Assembly (NCBI RefSeq): GCF_018499875.1
Contig: NZ_JAHBAY010000004.1
Span: 1 to 64,000, forward strand
DNA: 64,000 bases
Source of the DNA: Kineosporia corallincola
Lineage (GTDB): Bacteria > Actinomycetota > Actinomycetes > Actinomycetales > Kineosporiaceae
Direction: 5' to 3'
Part shown: one piece after another, positions 1 through 8,374 of the stretch
Numbering within the stretch: position 1 is the stretch's first letter
How the letters are laid out: every line of letters starts with the position of its first letter
The notes under the pieces: model-generated
Seen by the model: the letters and a program-made list of their open reading frames with translations, nothing else
The model's database searches: none
Told to the model about the DNA's origin: nothing
Position numbers and translations under genes: made by a program

Positions 1-100
1 GCAGTGGATGCCGCCGGTCAACACCACCGAATCGCGTTCCGGAATGCCACCTCTGACATGGGTGCGCCCCACGGCGGAGGTCCGACGGTGGGCAGCCGGG

Positions 101-454
101 TCAGCCGGCGTCCGGGGTTCCCTCGGGGTCGTAGGTGTCGCCGAATTGCTGTGCGGAACGCGCGATCTCGTTCAGGTAGGCGATGTGCTGGGTGAGGGCG
201 GCCCGGCCGGCCGGGCCGAGCCGGAGCCAGGTGCGCGGGCGCTTGCCGACGTAGCCTTTGTGCACCTCGACGTAGCCGGCCTTCGTCAGGTGGGACGCCT
301 GCTTCGACAGGGCCGAGTCGCTGAGGCCCAGGGAGTCGCGCACGAACGCGAACTCCGCCCAGCGGGTGGCGGCCAGCAACGAGACGATGGCGAAGCGGGT
401 CGGGTCCATCAGCGCCGGCTCGAGACCCGCTGCGGGAAGCGCGGGATCAGCCAA
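101..454 (-). CDS. Winged-helix (MarR/ArsR-like) transcriptional regulator
   Basis: A 117-residue single-domain DNA-binding protein. Residues about 12-100 form a winged helix: a DPTRFAIVSLLA first helix, a SDSALSKQASHL recognition helix and a wing around GYVGKRPRTWLRL. This is the pattern of the short actinobacterial 'winged helix DNA-binding domain' repressors. It has no ligand domain or metal-binding cysteines. The TTG start overlaps the end of the upstream membrane-protein gene by 8 bases, so the two are translationally coupled and share a promoter. Inferred role: autorepressor of this two-gene unit, probably acting at the repeated TACTTGCC elements upstream of its partner. Confidence 0.85.
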   Translation of the reverse strand: MADPALPAAGLEPALMDPTRFAIVSLLAATRWAEFAFVRDSLGLSDSALSKQASHLTKAGYVEVHKGYVGKRPRTWLRLGPAGRAALTQHIAYLNEIARSAQQFGDTYDPEGTPDAG

Positions 455-926
455 GGCTGACCTCGCTGTTGAAGAGCCGCCGCACCGCCGGCCACAGGCT
501 GCCGATCACCACCGCGCCCCCGGTCCAGGCGATCGTGCCGCTCGCCGCCACGTCGAGCGTGTTCTGCACGACGAGCACCCCCACGATCACGGCCAGCACG
601 ACCAGGATGCCAAGCACCCGCAGGGCGTTCTTGCGGGGTGACGCCGGTCCCCAGCCGCCCTGGTTGCCCGGCGCCACCCGGAACCCCAGGTGCGACCCGA
701 TCCAGCGGTTCTGCGCGGCGAGGGTGATCAGCCAGGGCAGCAGGAAGATCCAGCTGACCCAGGTGTCGTCACCCCAAATATCCTGCACCACACCGCAGAC
801 CACCATCAGGCCGCACATCAGGAACCAGACCCAGGCCGGGTAGGCTGCACCTTGCAGGGCCCGCTGGCGTTCCTCGTTCTCCCGCAGCATGCGCACGGCC
901 TGCTGCGGCGTCGGGTGGTTGGTCAC
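447..926 (-). CDS. Small four-helix membrane protein paired with a winged-helix regulator
   Basis: A 159-residue protein with a charged cytoplasmic start (about 25 residues) and two pairs of hydrophobic segments (about 29-48, 55-70, 104-124, 130-146). GTG start preceded by an AGGAGG ribosome binding site (about 930-936). I do not recognise the family beyond the common pairing of a small membrane protein with a MarR/ArsR-like regulator, where the membrane protein is often a sensor or the regulated target. It is the first gene of the pair, and the promoter region at 927-1010 holds a cluster of inverted repeats. Function unknown. Confidence 0.8.
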   Translation of the reverse strand: MTNHPTPQQAVRMLRENEERQRALQGAAYPAWVWFLMCGLMVVCGVVQDIWGDDTWVSWIFLLPWLITLAAQNRWIGSHLGFRVAPGNQGGWGPASPRKNALRVLGILVVLAVIVGVLVVQNTLDVAASGTIAWTGGAVVIGSLWPAVRRLFNSEVSLG

Positions 927-950
927 GGCCCCTCCTGGTCAACGGCGAAC

Positions 951-1004
951 TACTTGCCTGCCAGGAAAGTACCTACACACTTTCTCTTCAGGCAAGTACT
1001 TGCC
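951..1004. promoter_or_regulatory. Cluster of TACTTGCC operator-like repeats
   Basis: TACTTGCCTG at 951-960 is mirrored by CAGGAAAGTA at 962-971 (one base apart, 9 of 10 matching) and by CAGGCAAGTA at 989-998 (perfect). GGCAAGTACTTGCC at 991-1004 is a perfect 14-base palindrome that spans the last codons of the methyltransferase gene. The cluster sits directly upstream of the membrane protein/regulator pair, so it is the best candidate binding site for the winged-helix regulator. This is inferred from position and symmetry only. Confidence 0.6.
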
Positions 1005-1833
1005 CGGAAGCGATCCAGGCCCGGCGGCTGCTGCGGACGACCAGGTCGGTGCGGTTCTCCAGGCGGTGGGGGCCGGTCTCGGCGAGGAGGGCGTCGAGGG
1101 TCGTTCTGTCGTCGTCCGACAATTGGGCGCCCAGACCCTGACGGAGGCGGCTCAGGGTGACCCGGGCATACCGGGTGGCCACGGCGGAGAGCGGGGCCGG
1201 GACGTCGATCCCGAACGTGCGCTCCTCGTGCACCGTGAAGCCGCTCTCGGCCAGCCGCGCGCCCCAGTCGGAATTGACCGTGGGGTGCTGGCTTTCGCGC
1301 ATCCGGTCGGCGAGCGCGTTGCAGCGTTCCTCCAGACCCGGTGTGCCGAGGCCGAAGTCGTCGGGCAGGAAGCGCGGGAAGGTCTCGAACTCGATCATCG
1401 CGAACAGCCCGCCCGGTGTCAGGCCGGTCCGGATGTCGGCGAGAACCCGCTCGGGGTGGGCCATGTGGTGCATCGAGGCGGAGGCCCAGGTGAGGTCGGC
1501 GGGCTCGGTGTCCAGGTGGCCGGTGTCCAGGTCGGCCTGCCGGGTGGTGACCCGATGGTCCACCCCGTGGTGTTTCGCCCGGTGTGTCAGATGCGCCAGC
1601 ATGTCGGCCGAGGCGTCCACGGCCGTCACCTCGGCGTCACCGAAACGTCCCAGCAGGGCGAAGGTTCCGGTGCCGGTTCCGGCCCCGAGGTCGACGATGT
1701 GGTGGACGGGGTGGTCGCCGAGGTGCCCGGCGATCCAGCCGGTGACGGCGGACAGGTGGTCGGCCAGCACCTCGCCGTCCAGGTCGAGGAGCTCGGTCGA
1801 GTAGGAGCCGTGCTGATGGTCTGCCATGACCAA
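988..1833 (-). CDS. Class I SAM-dependent methyltransferase
   Basis: A 281-residue Rossmann-type methyltransferase. Motif I is DLGAGTGTG (residues 48-56), the acidic residue ending strand 2 is in VTAVDAS, and the later strand reads LTWASASMHHM. The substrate cannot be told. A second ATG two codons in (1827) is an equally good start. It is divergent from the XRE-cupin regulator gene with about 40 bases between them, which suggests the regulator controls it. Its last codons overlap the palindrome that lies upstream of the next operon. Confidence 0.85.
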   Translation of the reverse strand: MVMADHQHGSYSTELLDLDGEVLADHLSAVTGWIAGHLGDHPVHHIVDLGAGTGTGTFALLGRFGDAEVTAVDASADMLAHLTHRAKHHGVDHRVTTRQADLDTGHLDTEPADLTWASASMHHMAHPERVLADIRTGLTPGGLFAMIEFETFPRFLPDDFGLGTPGLEERCNALADRMRESQHPTVNSDWGARLAESGFTVHEERTFGIDVPAPLSAVATRYARVTLSRLRQGLGAQLSDDDRTTLDALLAETGPHRLENRTDLVVRSSRRAWIASGQVLA

Positions 1834-1864
1834 GACCCTACGAGAGCTTGCGGCCCAGGCATAC

Positions 1865-1890
1865 CATCTTGCGTATGAAGCAAGAAGATG
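1865..1890. promoter_or_regulatory. Inverted repeat over the start of the XRE-cupin gene
   Basis: CATCTTGC (1865-1872) is mirrored by GCAAGAAGATG (1880-1890) with two extra bases in the second arm. The repeat surrounds the ATG at 1875, between two divergent genes. That location suits an autoregulatory operator for the XRE regulator, but the imperfect arms leave chance possible. Confidence 0.35.
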
Positions 1891-2453
1891 AGGTCGACCG
1901 TCTGGTGCGCGCCCGCATCCGGGGGCTGCGGCTGGCGATGGGCTGGTCGCTCGACGAGCTGGCGGGCCGCTGCTACCTCAGTCCGTCCACCCTGAGCCGG
2001 ATCGAGACCGGCCACCGGCGCATCGGTCTCGATCAGCTCACCGCGATCGCCAGGGCCCTCGGGGCGAGCCTGGACGTGCTGGTGGAGGCGGCGGGGGACG
2101 ACGACGTGGTGATCCGGCCGTACCACGACGAGGACCGCGGGCGGACGTACTGGACGCTGAACCGGCAGGACGGTCCCCAGGGCATGACGGTGGCCCGGAT
2201 CCGGATGACCCGCCCGGCGCCGCGCGGCGCCGACGCGCAGAAGGTGCATCCAGGCCGGGACTGGTTCACGGTGCTGTCCGGAACGGTCGAGCTGCTGCTG
2301 GGGGAGCGGACCGTCATCGTGGAGTCGGGACAGGCGGCGTCGTTCTCGACCATGGTTCCGCACGCCTTCGGCGCGGTCGACGGGCCCGCCGAGCTACTGG
2401 CCATCCTCGATCACGACGGGCAGCGCACCCATCTGGACGTGGAGGGGAGTTAG
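1875..2453 (+). CDS. XRE-family regulator with C-terminal cupin
   Basis: A 192-residue protein with an N-terminal helix-turn-helix (about residues 8-65, including LAGRCYLSPSTLSRIETGHR) and a C-terminal cupin (about 105-185, including HPGRDWFTVLSGTVELLLGE). This two-domain layout is typical of regulators that sense a small molecule. An upstream TTG at 1848 keeps the frame open, but the ATG at 1875 starts right at the domain and fits the divergent promoter. The last 4 bases overlap the end of the convergent three-helix-bundle gene. Likely controls itself and the adjacent methyltransferase. Confidence 0.9.
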   Translation: MKQEDEVDRLVRARIRGLRLAMGWSLDELAGRCYLSPSTLSRIETGHRRIGLDQLTAIARALGASLDVLVEAAGDDDVVIRPYHDEDRGRTYWTLNRQDGPQGMTVARIRMTRPAPRGADAQKVHPGRDWFTVLSGTVELLLGERTVIVESGQAASFSTMVPHAFGAVDGPAELLAILDHDGQRTHLDVEGS

Positions 2454-2773
2454 CGGGCCGGGATCAGGGCCGGGTCGCGCAGGTCGAGTGCCTGGATCCG
2501 GTCCAGCTCGTGCAGCGTGGCCTCGACCCCGCGGCGCACGAGAATCGGCACGTAGGTGGTGATCCGGGCATCGGCGTAGCGGGCGCTCTCGCGCTGCACC
2601 CATCGCTTGATGGTGGCCGGCGCAAAAAGTGGGAACCTGGCGGACAGCTCGGCCACAAGGGCCTCGATCTCCGGCTCTGGCATGAGCTCGATCACTTTCT
2701 CGACGGCGCGGCGACACGGCAGCGTTGCCGCGCATTCACCCAGTTCTAACACGCGAACTCGGGCCCCTGACAA
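2450..2773 (-). CDS. Small protein with three-helix-bundle dimerisation domain
   Basis: A 107-residue protein whose residues about 32-100 resemble the short actinobacterial three-helix-bundle dimerisation domain: an EIEALVAELSARFP first helix, a middle helix, and TYVPILVRRGVEATL. Such proteins are small, abundant and of unknown role. The true start is uncertain: TTG at 2773, GTG at 2752 and later starts are all in frame. It converges on the XRE-cupin gene and overlaps it by 4 bases. Confidence 0.7.
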   Translation of the reverse strand: MSGARVRVLELGECAATLPCRRAVEKVIELMPEPEIEALVAELSARFPLFAPATIKRWVQRESARYADARITTYVPILVRRGVEATLHELDRIQALDLRDPALIPAR

Positions 2774-2884
2774 GGTCCCTGCCAGGTTCAGGGGTAGGTC
2801 ACATCGAGGCGTGACCAGATCGTTGCGTGGCGCTGTCGTGACAACCGGATTTCAGGCGTGGAAACACGCCCGTGCCTCAGCGGC

Positions 2885-3583
2885 TCAGGAGAGGCGGCGG
2901 ACCGCCTCGGCGACGGCCGGGTGCGTCAGCAGGCCCTCGTGGGTCGTGTCGAGGCGCTCCCAGGTCATCCGGGGCAGCACCGCCCGCCCGGCCTCCACCG
3001 CCGCGTCGGTGAGGAACTCCGCGGCGTCCGGCCCGGTGCCGTGCGCGGCGGCGATCAGGTGCACGGGCATCGTCAGGCCGGCCAGCAGCCCCAGCCGGGT
3101 GGGCAGGGTCAGGCAGTTCACCGCGTCGCGCGGCGCCCGGAACGACAACCGCCCCCGGGCCTGAAGCGTGGCCACGGTGAACAGGGTGCGCACCACCAGG
3201 GGCCGGGTGGCGAGCGACGCCTCCGGGGTGGGCCCGCCGTCGAGCAGCAGCACGCCGCGCACGGTGTGCCCGGTATCGGCCAGGCGCCGCACCACCAGAG
3301 GGGCCAGGAAAGCGCCCATCGAGTGCCCGGCCACCACCGTGTCGCCCCAGTCCGAGCGGGCCGCCAGATCGAGGACGACGTCGGCCAGTCCCGGCATGCC
3401 CGGGCGGGCCGGCACGTCGCGGGACCCGCCCCGGCCCGGCAGGTCGGGGGCCACGAAACGGCGCCCGGCCAGCCGGGACTCGAGGTCGCGCCAGACCTCG
3501 GCGGTGCTGCTCATGCCGTGCAGGGCCAGAACGGCCGGACCGGCGCCGGGCCGGTCACGCACCACCAGATCGCGGCTGCTCAT
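2885..3583 (-). CDS. Alpha/beta-fold hydrolase
   Basis: A 232-residue hydrolase of the HPD/esterase type. The nucleophile elbow is GHSMG (Ser near residue 95), the oxyanion segment is LHGM near the N-terminus, and the likely catalytic His is in DTTHEGLLTHP near the C-terminus. No lid or signal peptide is visible, so it is cytoplasmic. It lies 44 bases downstream of the 293-residue unknown gene and may be the last gene of the pncB operon. Substrate unknown. Confidence 0.88.
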   Translation of the reverse strand: MSSRDLVVRDRPGAGPAVLALHGMSSTAEVWRDLESRLAGRRFVAPDLPGRGGSRDVPARPGMPGLADVVLDLAARSDWGDTVVAGHSMGAFLAPLVVRRLADTGHTVRGVLLLDGGPTPEASLATRPLVVRTLFTVATLQARGRLSFRAPRDAVNCLTLPTRLGLLAGLTMPVHLIAAAHGTGPDAAEFLTDAAVEAGRAVLPRMTWERLDTTHEGLLTHPAVAEAVRRLS

Positions 3584-3627
3584 GGCCTCACGCTAGAGGG
3601 ACGGGAGGCGCTGCGGCGGGAACCGGC

Positions 3628-4509
3628 TCAGGCGGCGTCCGGCTCGATCAGTCCCTCGGCCTCCAGGGCCGTCACGATCTCGCGGATCGACGGCGGCACC
3701 ACCGAGGGCAGGAACGCCCGGGCGGTGGCGGCGTCGGCCTCGCTCATCCGGCGCACCGCGGCGGCCAGCGGCTCGACGTCGGTCTCGGCCAGGATCGCGG
3801 CCATCTCCGGGGCCTCGGCCCCGTTCAGCGCGGCCCGGGTGGCGCACAGCACGTTGAGCAGGCCGTATCCGTCGGCGTCGGTGACCAGGCCGCTGACGCC
3901 CGCGGTCACCGCGTAGGGCAGATCCCGGTCGATCAGCGCGCGCATGCTGCCCGCGCCCACCTCCGGCGAACCGGTCAGGTGCAGCGCGACGCTCTCCGCG
4001 CCGTCGGCGGCGAGCACGTCGAACGCCGGCTCCCAGCCCGGTTCACCCGGCACCACGAACCAGGCCGGAACGGTGAAGTCGAGCGAGTCCAGCATGATGC
4101 GGGCACGCTCGGCTACCGGACCGGCGTCGGCCCCGGCGAACGGCAGCTCCACCCCGGTCAGCTCGACGCGATGGTTGTCGAGCAGCTGGAAGCGGGCCCG
4201 GCGCAGGTTCTCCAGCATCGCCATGTCGTCGCCGTCCGGCGACGGCGAGGCGACCAGCAGCACCGGCAGGCCGGCGTCGGAGGTGTGCAGCGCGTAGATG
4301 ACCTGCTCGGTGGCCGGGACCGGCACGCGCAACGCGCCCACCAGGTCGCCGTACCAGGCGCGGCGGTGGTCGCGGTGCACGGTCAGCGCCTCTTCGGCGG
4401 AACCGGTGACGATGTCAGCGAGCAGTCCGTCGAGCAGGGGCTCGACCACCGGGCCGGTGCCCGGGTGGTCGCTGCCCGGCAGGCCGGGGAGGCCGGAGAC
4501 TTCAGTCAT
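3628..4509 (-). CDS. Unknown protein in the NAD-salvage operon
   Basis: A 293-residue soluble protein. No catalytic motif, signal peptide or membrane segment was seen. The sequence is acidic, begins with a Gly/Pro-rich tail and ends in a helical region (SIREIVTALEAEGLIEPD). Parts such as VIYALHTSDAGLPVLLVASPSPDG loosely recall SseB-like or SUKH-like folds, but I cannot assign a family. It overlaps pncA by 4 bases (ATGA) and is therefore co-translated with nicotinamidase, which is the only clue to function. Confidence 0.75.
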   Translation of the reverse strand: MTEVSGLPGLPGSDHPGTGPVVEPLLDGLLADIVTGSAEEALTVHRDHRRAWYGDLVGALRVPVPATEQVIYALHTSDAGLPVLLVASPSPDGDDMAMLENLRRARFQLLDNHRVELTGVELPFAGADAGPVAERARIMLDSLDFTVPAWFVVPGEPGWEPAFDVLAADGAESVALHLTGSPEVGAGSMRALIDRDLPYAVTAGVSGLVTDADGYGLLNVLCATRAALNGAEAPEMAAILAETDVEPLAAAVRRMSEADAATARAFLPSVVPPSIREIVTALEAEGLIEPDAA

Positions 4510-5114
4510 GACTCCAACTTAGGGGACGACACCTGCCCGACGAGCTCCGCCCCGGCCGCGTCCAGCTGCTCCAGCGCCGCCCGCGTGGTCTGCTCCGACA
4601 CCCCGGCGGTGAGGTGCAGCAGCACCCGCGTGCCGAAGCCCTCCGCCACAGCGTCCAGGGCGGTGGCGCGCACGCAGTGGTCGGTGGCGATGCCGACCAC
4701 GTCGACCGCGGTGATCCCGCGCTCGCGCAGCCACTCGGCCAGCGAGGCGTCGCCGTCGGCGGCGTGCCCCTCGAAACCCGAGTAGGCGGCGGCGTGTTCG
4801 CCCTTGTGGAACCAGGTCTGCACCAGCGAGACGTCCAGCGCCGGGTGGGAGGCCGAGCCGGCCGTGCCGACCTCGCAGTGCCGGGGCCAGGTGTCCACGT
4901 AGTCCGGGGTGTCGCTGAAGTGCGTGCCCGGGTCGATGTGCCAGTCGCGGGTTCCGGCCACCGCCGCGTAGCTCTGCCCCGCGGCCGAGCGGAGATACGC
5001 CGTCACCCCCTCGGCCACCGCGGTGCCGCCGGCCACGGCCAGCGAACCGCCCTCGCAGAAGTCGTTCTGCACATCGACGACGATCAGGGCGGTGCGTCGA
5101 GCGTCCGTGCTCAT
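4506..5114 (-). CDS. pncA: Nicotinamidase
   Basis: A 202-residue isochorismatase-fold amidohydrolase converting nicotinamide to nicotinate. The catalytic triad is visible: Asp14 (VVDVQNDFCEGGSLAV), Lys104 (FHKGEHAAAYSGFEG) and Cys147 (GIATDHCVRATALDA). The metal site is probably Asp57, His59 and His65 (DWHIDPGTHF). It overlaps pncB upstream by 4 bases and the unknown gene downstream by 4 bases, so all three are one operon. Together with PncB it forms the two-step route from nicotinamide to nicotinate mononucleotide. Confidence 0.97.
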   Translation of the reverse strand: MSTDARRTALIVVDVQNDFCEGGSLAVAGGTAVAEGVTAYLRSAAGQSYAAVAGTRDWHIDPGTHFSDTPDYVDTWPRHCEVGTAGSASHPALDVSLVQTWFHKGEHAAAYSGFEGHAADGDASLAEWLRERGITAVDVVGIATDHCVRATALDAVAEGFGTRVLLHLTAGVSEQTTRAALEQLDAAGAELVGQVSSPKLES

Positions 5115-6421
5115 CGGGCGTCCTCCTGGGCGAATCGGGTCGGGACGGCGGCCTCGCCGCGGGACAGCTGCCGGGCGGTCACCGGCAGCTCGGCCCGGGA
5201 GAGCTCGTGCAGGGCGCGGGCCCCCTCCACCGTCGGGGTCTCGACGATCTCCCCGTCGGTGACGAAAACCCGCTGGAGCGAACGGTACTCGTCACCCTCG
5301 GGGGCGGGTGCGGAACCGGTGCCGATCAGCTCCAGATCGGCCACGCCGTGCGCGTCGCGCCGGCGCACGGCCCACTTGCGGCCCCCGACACTCTCTTTCG
5401 AGGTGCTCTTCTTGGCCACCGGAACCATCTGGCCGCCCCGGCCCTCACGGGCCACCAGCTTGTACACCATGCCGGCGGTGGGAGCACCGGATCCGGTGAC
5501 GAGTTGTGTTCCCACGCCGTAGGAATCGACCGGGGCCGCGGCCAGCGCGGCGATCGCGAACTCGTCCAGGTCGCTGGTCACCACGATCCGGGTGTTCCGC
5601 GCGCCCAGCCGGTCCAGCTGCGCCCGCACGGCGTGCGCCTGCACCACCAGGTCGCCCGAGTCCAGGCGCACCGCACCGAGTTCCGTGCCGCCGGCCTTGA
5701 TCGCGTTCTCCACGCCGGTGGTCACGTCGTAGGTGTCCACCAGCAGCGTGGTGCCGGAGCCGAGCGTGGCCACCTGCGCGGCGAAGGCCTCCAGTTCGCT
5801 GTCGTGCAGCAGGGTGAAGGCGTGCGCCGCGGTGCCGATGGTCGGGATGCCGTAGCGGGCACCGGCGGCCAGCACGCTGCTGCCGGCGAAACCGGCGATG
5901 TAGGCGGCCCGGGCCGCGGCCACGCCCGCCTCCTCGTGGGTGCGCCGGGCGCCCATCTCCAGGCAGGGCCGGCCGTCGGCGGCGGCCGTCATCCGGCTGG
6001 CGGCGGCGGCGATGGCGCTGTCGTGGTTGAGCACCGAGAGCACGAACGTCTCCAGCAGCACCGCCTCGGCGAAGCTGCCCTCCACGGTCAGCACCGGCGA
6101 GCCCGGCAGATAGCACTCGCCCTCGCCGTAGCCGGTGATGTCGCCGCTGAACCGGTAGTCGGCCAGCCAGCGCAGCGTGTCCGCGCCGACCACCTGACGA
6201 CGTTCCAGATCGGCCAGTTCCGCGTCGCCGAAACGGAAGCCGGCCAGCTGCTCGAGCAGGCGGCCGGTGCCGGCCAGCACCCCGTAGCGGCGGCCGTCGG
6301 GCAGCCGCCGGGCGAACACCTCGAACACGCACCGCCGCTGCGCCGCACCGCTCGCCAGTGCGGCCTCGACCATGGTCAGCTCGTACTGGTCGGTGAGCAT
6401 GCTGGGCTTGAGATCGATCAT
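5111..6421 (-). CDS. pncB: Nicotinate phosphoribosyltransferase
   Basis: A 436-residue cytoplasmic enzyme joining nicotinate to PRPP to give nicotinate mononucleotide. Length matches the family. Diagnostic stretches are MLTDQYELTM at the N-terminus, MGARRTHEEAGVAAARAAY in the middle, and VRLDSGDL plus VTSDLDEF in the PRPP-binding half. It is the first gene of the operon pncB-pncA-unknown(-hydrolase). The same gene lies beside clpS in mycobacteria (pncB1 next to Rv1331), so the neighbourhood is conserved. Short CGTCA/TGACG repeats in its upstream region may be regulatory. Confidence 0.97.
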   Translation of the reverse strand: MIDLKPSMLTDQYELTMVEAALASGAAQRRCVFEVFARRLPDGRRYGVLAGTGRLLEQLAGFRFGDAELADLERRQVVGADTLRWLADYRFSGDITGYGEGECYLPGSPVLTVEGSFAEAVLLETFVLSVLNHDSAIAAAASRMTAAADGRPCLEMGARRTHEEAGVAAARAAYIAGFAGSSVLAAGARYGIPTIGTAAHAFTLLHDSELEAFAAQVATLGSGTTLLVDTYDVTTGVENAIKAGGTELGAVRLDSGDLVVQAHAVRAQLDRLGARNTRIVVTSDLDEFAIAALAAAPVDSYGVGTQLVTGSGAPTAGMVYKLVAREGRGGQMVPVAKKSTSKESVGGRKWAVRRRDAHGVADLELIGTGSAPAPEGDEYRSLQRVFVTDGEIVETPTVEGARALHELSRAELPVTARQLSRGEAAVPTRFAQEDAR

Positions 6422-6530
6422 CGGACGCTCATTTCGTCAATCTGACGCTTTGGAATGACAGGACCCTAGGCCTGCCGCCTCCTTATCGTCAAGACGACGA
6501 AAGTAGGTTCTCGCGTCGTCCACCGGCGGT
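6422..6530. promoter_or_regulatory. pncB upstream region with CGTC/GACG inverted repeats
   Basis: This 109-base gap holds the end of the clpS-DUF2017 unit and the promoter of pncB. CGTCA-ATC-TGACG (6435-6447) and TCGTC-AAGAC-GACGA (6486-6500) are two short inverted repeats sharing the half-site GACG. They could bind a NAD-related repressor, but five-base arms are weak evidence. Confidence 0.3.
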
Positions 6531-7115
6531 TCAGCGCTTCTTCGAGACCGCCGTGACCAGGTGCTCCTGCCAGGCCGTGAGCACCTCGTAGATGGACGCC
6601 GTGGCCAGCCAGGACTCCGCCTCGTCGCCCGCCCACAGCCGCTGGTGCAGTGACTCGGCGTCGTCGTCGGTCTTCAGTTCCAGCCGCTCGCCGAGCACCA
6701 GCCGGACGTCGGTGAACGCCTTGAGCAGCGACAGCGCCTCGGCCTGGTCGAGCACCACCGGCGCCGGGCGGTTCAGCGCCGTGGCCGCGGTGCGGGCCCC
6801 GGCACGCTTGCGCTCGCGCAGCCCGAACTCGGTCAGCCGGCGGTACTCGGACGCCGCCTCCGGGTCGTCGCGGTTGCCGTCGGGCAGCAGCCGGGCCAGT
6901 GCCGGGTCGTCCGGCCGGGCGGGCGGCGCGCCGTCGGTGGTGCCGCGCATGCCGACCAGCGCCTCCAGCGGATCCACCTGGTCGGGTGAGCGGCCGTCGT
7001 CGAGCAGCTCGTCGAGCTGGCCGAGCAGGTGCACGAGGATCTCGCGCTCCTGGTCGTCCAGATTCACCTGGACGCCCGCGCGGGTGGAGCGGAAGGGAGC
7101 CTTGCTGAAAGCCAT
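6531..7115 (-). CDS. DUF2017 protein
   Basis: A 194-residue, mostly helical cytoplasmic protein of the DUF2017 family, which is almost always found next to clpS in actinobacteria. The frame stays open upstream, but the ATG at 7115 is chosen because its A is shared with the clpS stop codon (TGATG). The C-terminal half (from PVVLDQAEALSLLKAFTD) and the ending WLATASIYEVLTAWQEHL are the conserved parts. The function is unknown; constant linkage to clpS suggests a part in regulated proteolysis. Confidence 0.9.
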   Translation of the reverse strand: MAFSKAPFRSTRAGVQVNLDDQEREILVHLLGQLDELLDDGRSPDQVDPLEALVGMRGTTDGAPPARPDDPALARLLPDGNRDDPEAASEYRRLTEFGLRERKRAGARTAATALNRPAPVVLDQAEALSLLKAFTDVRLVLGERLELKTDDDAESLHQRLWAGDEAESWLATASIYEVLTAWQEHLVTAVSKKR

Positions 7116-7405
7116 CAGTCGTCCTTGCGGAAGGTTGCCCACAGGCCGAACTCGTGCATGGCCTCGGTATCGCGTTCCATCTCCTCGCGGCTGCCGTTCG
7201 ACACCACCGCGCGCCCCTTCTCGTGCACGTCGCGCATCAGCTTCTCGGCCTTGCCGTGCGAGTAGCCGAAGTAGGACTGGAAGACGTATGTCACGTAAGA
7301 CATGGTGTTCACGGGGTCGTTCCAGACGAGCGTGATCCACGGGACGTCGGCGGACGGACTCTCGACCGTGTCCGGCTGCTCGAGTTCCACGGGGGCGATC
7401 GACAC
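7115..7405 (-). CDS. clpS: ATP-dependent Clp protease adaptor ClpS
   Basis: A 96-residue adaptor that passes N-degron substrates to the ClpC/ClpP machine. The conserved core is [20 protein letters not shown] followed by the [18 protein letters not shown] helix; the Asn-Asp and downstream His line the N-degron pocket in the family. The flexible N-terminal tail is present (about 20 residues). It is co-transcribed with DUF2017 and divergent from the MBL-fold gene over a 144-base promoter region. Confidence 0.96.
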   Translation of the reverse strand: MSIAPVELEQPDTVESPSADVPWITLVWNDPVNTMSYVTYVFQSYFGYSHGKAEKLMRDVHEKGRAVVSNGSREEMERDTEAMHEFGLWATFRKDD

Positions 7406-7549
7406 CGGGCAAGTCTACTGACCATCGCCGGGCGCGCCCGAAGAGGCGGGCGTCACGCGCCGTTGCGATGGGAAACCCCGCAGGTCCACCGTAGGCTCGA
7501 TGTTCATGACCGGTGTCGACGGCGCGCTGAGAATGACGGGAGGGCCGCG

Positions 7550-8344
7550 ATGAGGCTCACGATCATCGGGTGTTCGGGCTCGTTCCCCGGGCCGCACTCG
7601 CCCGCCTCCAGCTATCTGCTCGAGACGGAGCAGGACGGGCGCACCTGGCGCATCGTCGTCGATCTCGGCAGCGGTGCCCTCGGCTCCCTGCAACGTTTCG
7701 CCGACCTGGGCACGCTCGACGCGGTGCTGATCTCGCACCTGCATCCCGACCACTTCATGGACCTGTGCGGGCTCTACGTGGCCCGGCACTACGACCCGGC
7801 CGGTGCCGCCTCGACGCCGCTGCCGGTCTACGGTCCGGCCGGCACGGCCGAGCGGGTGCTCGCCGCCTACGGCCCCGACGCCGTCGGTGACCTGCCGTCG
7901 GTGTTCGACGTGCGGCCGTTCACCGACGGCGGTGTGTTCCGGATCGGCCCGTTCACCGTCACCAGCCGCTCGGTCAACCACCCGGTGCCGGCGTTCGGTG
8001 TGCGGGTCGAGCACGACGGCGTGGCCATCGCCTACTCCGGCGACACCGACTCCTGCGCGAACCTGGTCGAACTGGCCCGGGGGGCAGACCTGTTCCTCTC
8101 CGAGGCCTCGTTCGTCGAGGGCCGCGACGACGCCCGCGGGGTGCACCTCACCGGCCGTCGCGCCGGGGAGGCCGCCACCGAGGCCGACGCCCGCCGTCTC
8201 GTGCTCACCCACGTCCCGGTCTGGACCGACCCCGACACCGTGGTGGCCGAGGCCCGGCGCTCGTACCTGGGTCCGGTCGAGGCGGCGAAGGTGGGCGCGT
8301 CGTACCTGCTGGAGAAGGCCCACGCGGGTCAGGGGTCCAATTGA
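7550..8344 (+). CDS. MBL-fold phosphodiesterase, Rv1339-like
   Basis: A 264-residue metallo-beta-lactamase-fold hydrolase with the metal motif HLHPDH (residues 63-68), a later His in SVNHPVPAFG, Asp in YSGDTDSC and a final His in LTHVPVW. The ATG at 7550 follows an AGGG site, and longer in-frame extensions cover the clpS promoter and are rejected. Its place just upstream of rph and rdgB matches mycobacterial Rv1339, which has been described as an atypical cAMP phosphodiesterase. That activity is inferred from synteny here; a general cyclic-nucleotide or RNA phosphodiesterase remains possible. Confidence 0.88.
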   Translation: MRLTIIGCSGSFPGPHSPASSYLLETEQDGRTWRIVVDLGSGALGSLQRFADLGTLDAVLISHLHPDHFMDLCGLYVARHYDPAGAASTPLPVYGPAGTAERVLAAYGPDAVGDLPSVFDVRPFTDGGVFRIGPFTVTSRSVNHPVPAFGVRVEHDGVAIAYSGDTDSCANLVELARGADLFLSEASFVEGRDDARGVHLTGRRAGEAATEADARRLVLTHVPVWTDPDTVVAEARRSYLGPVEAAKVGASYLLEKAHAGQGSN

Positions 8345-8374
8345 GGACGACGACGAGCCCGTAGGCTCGTCGTC

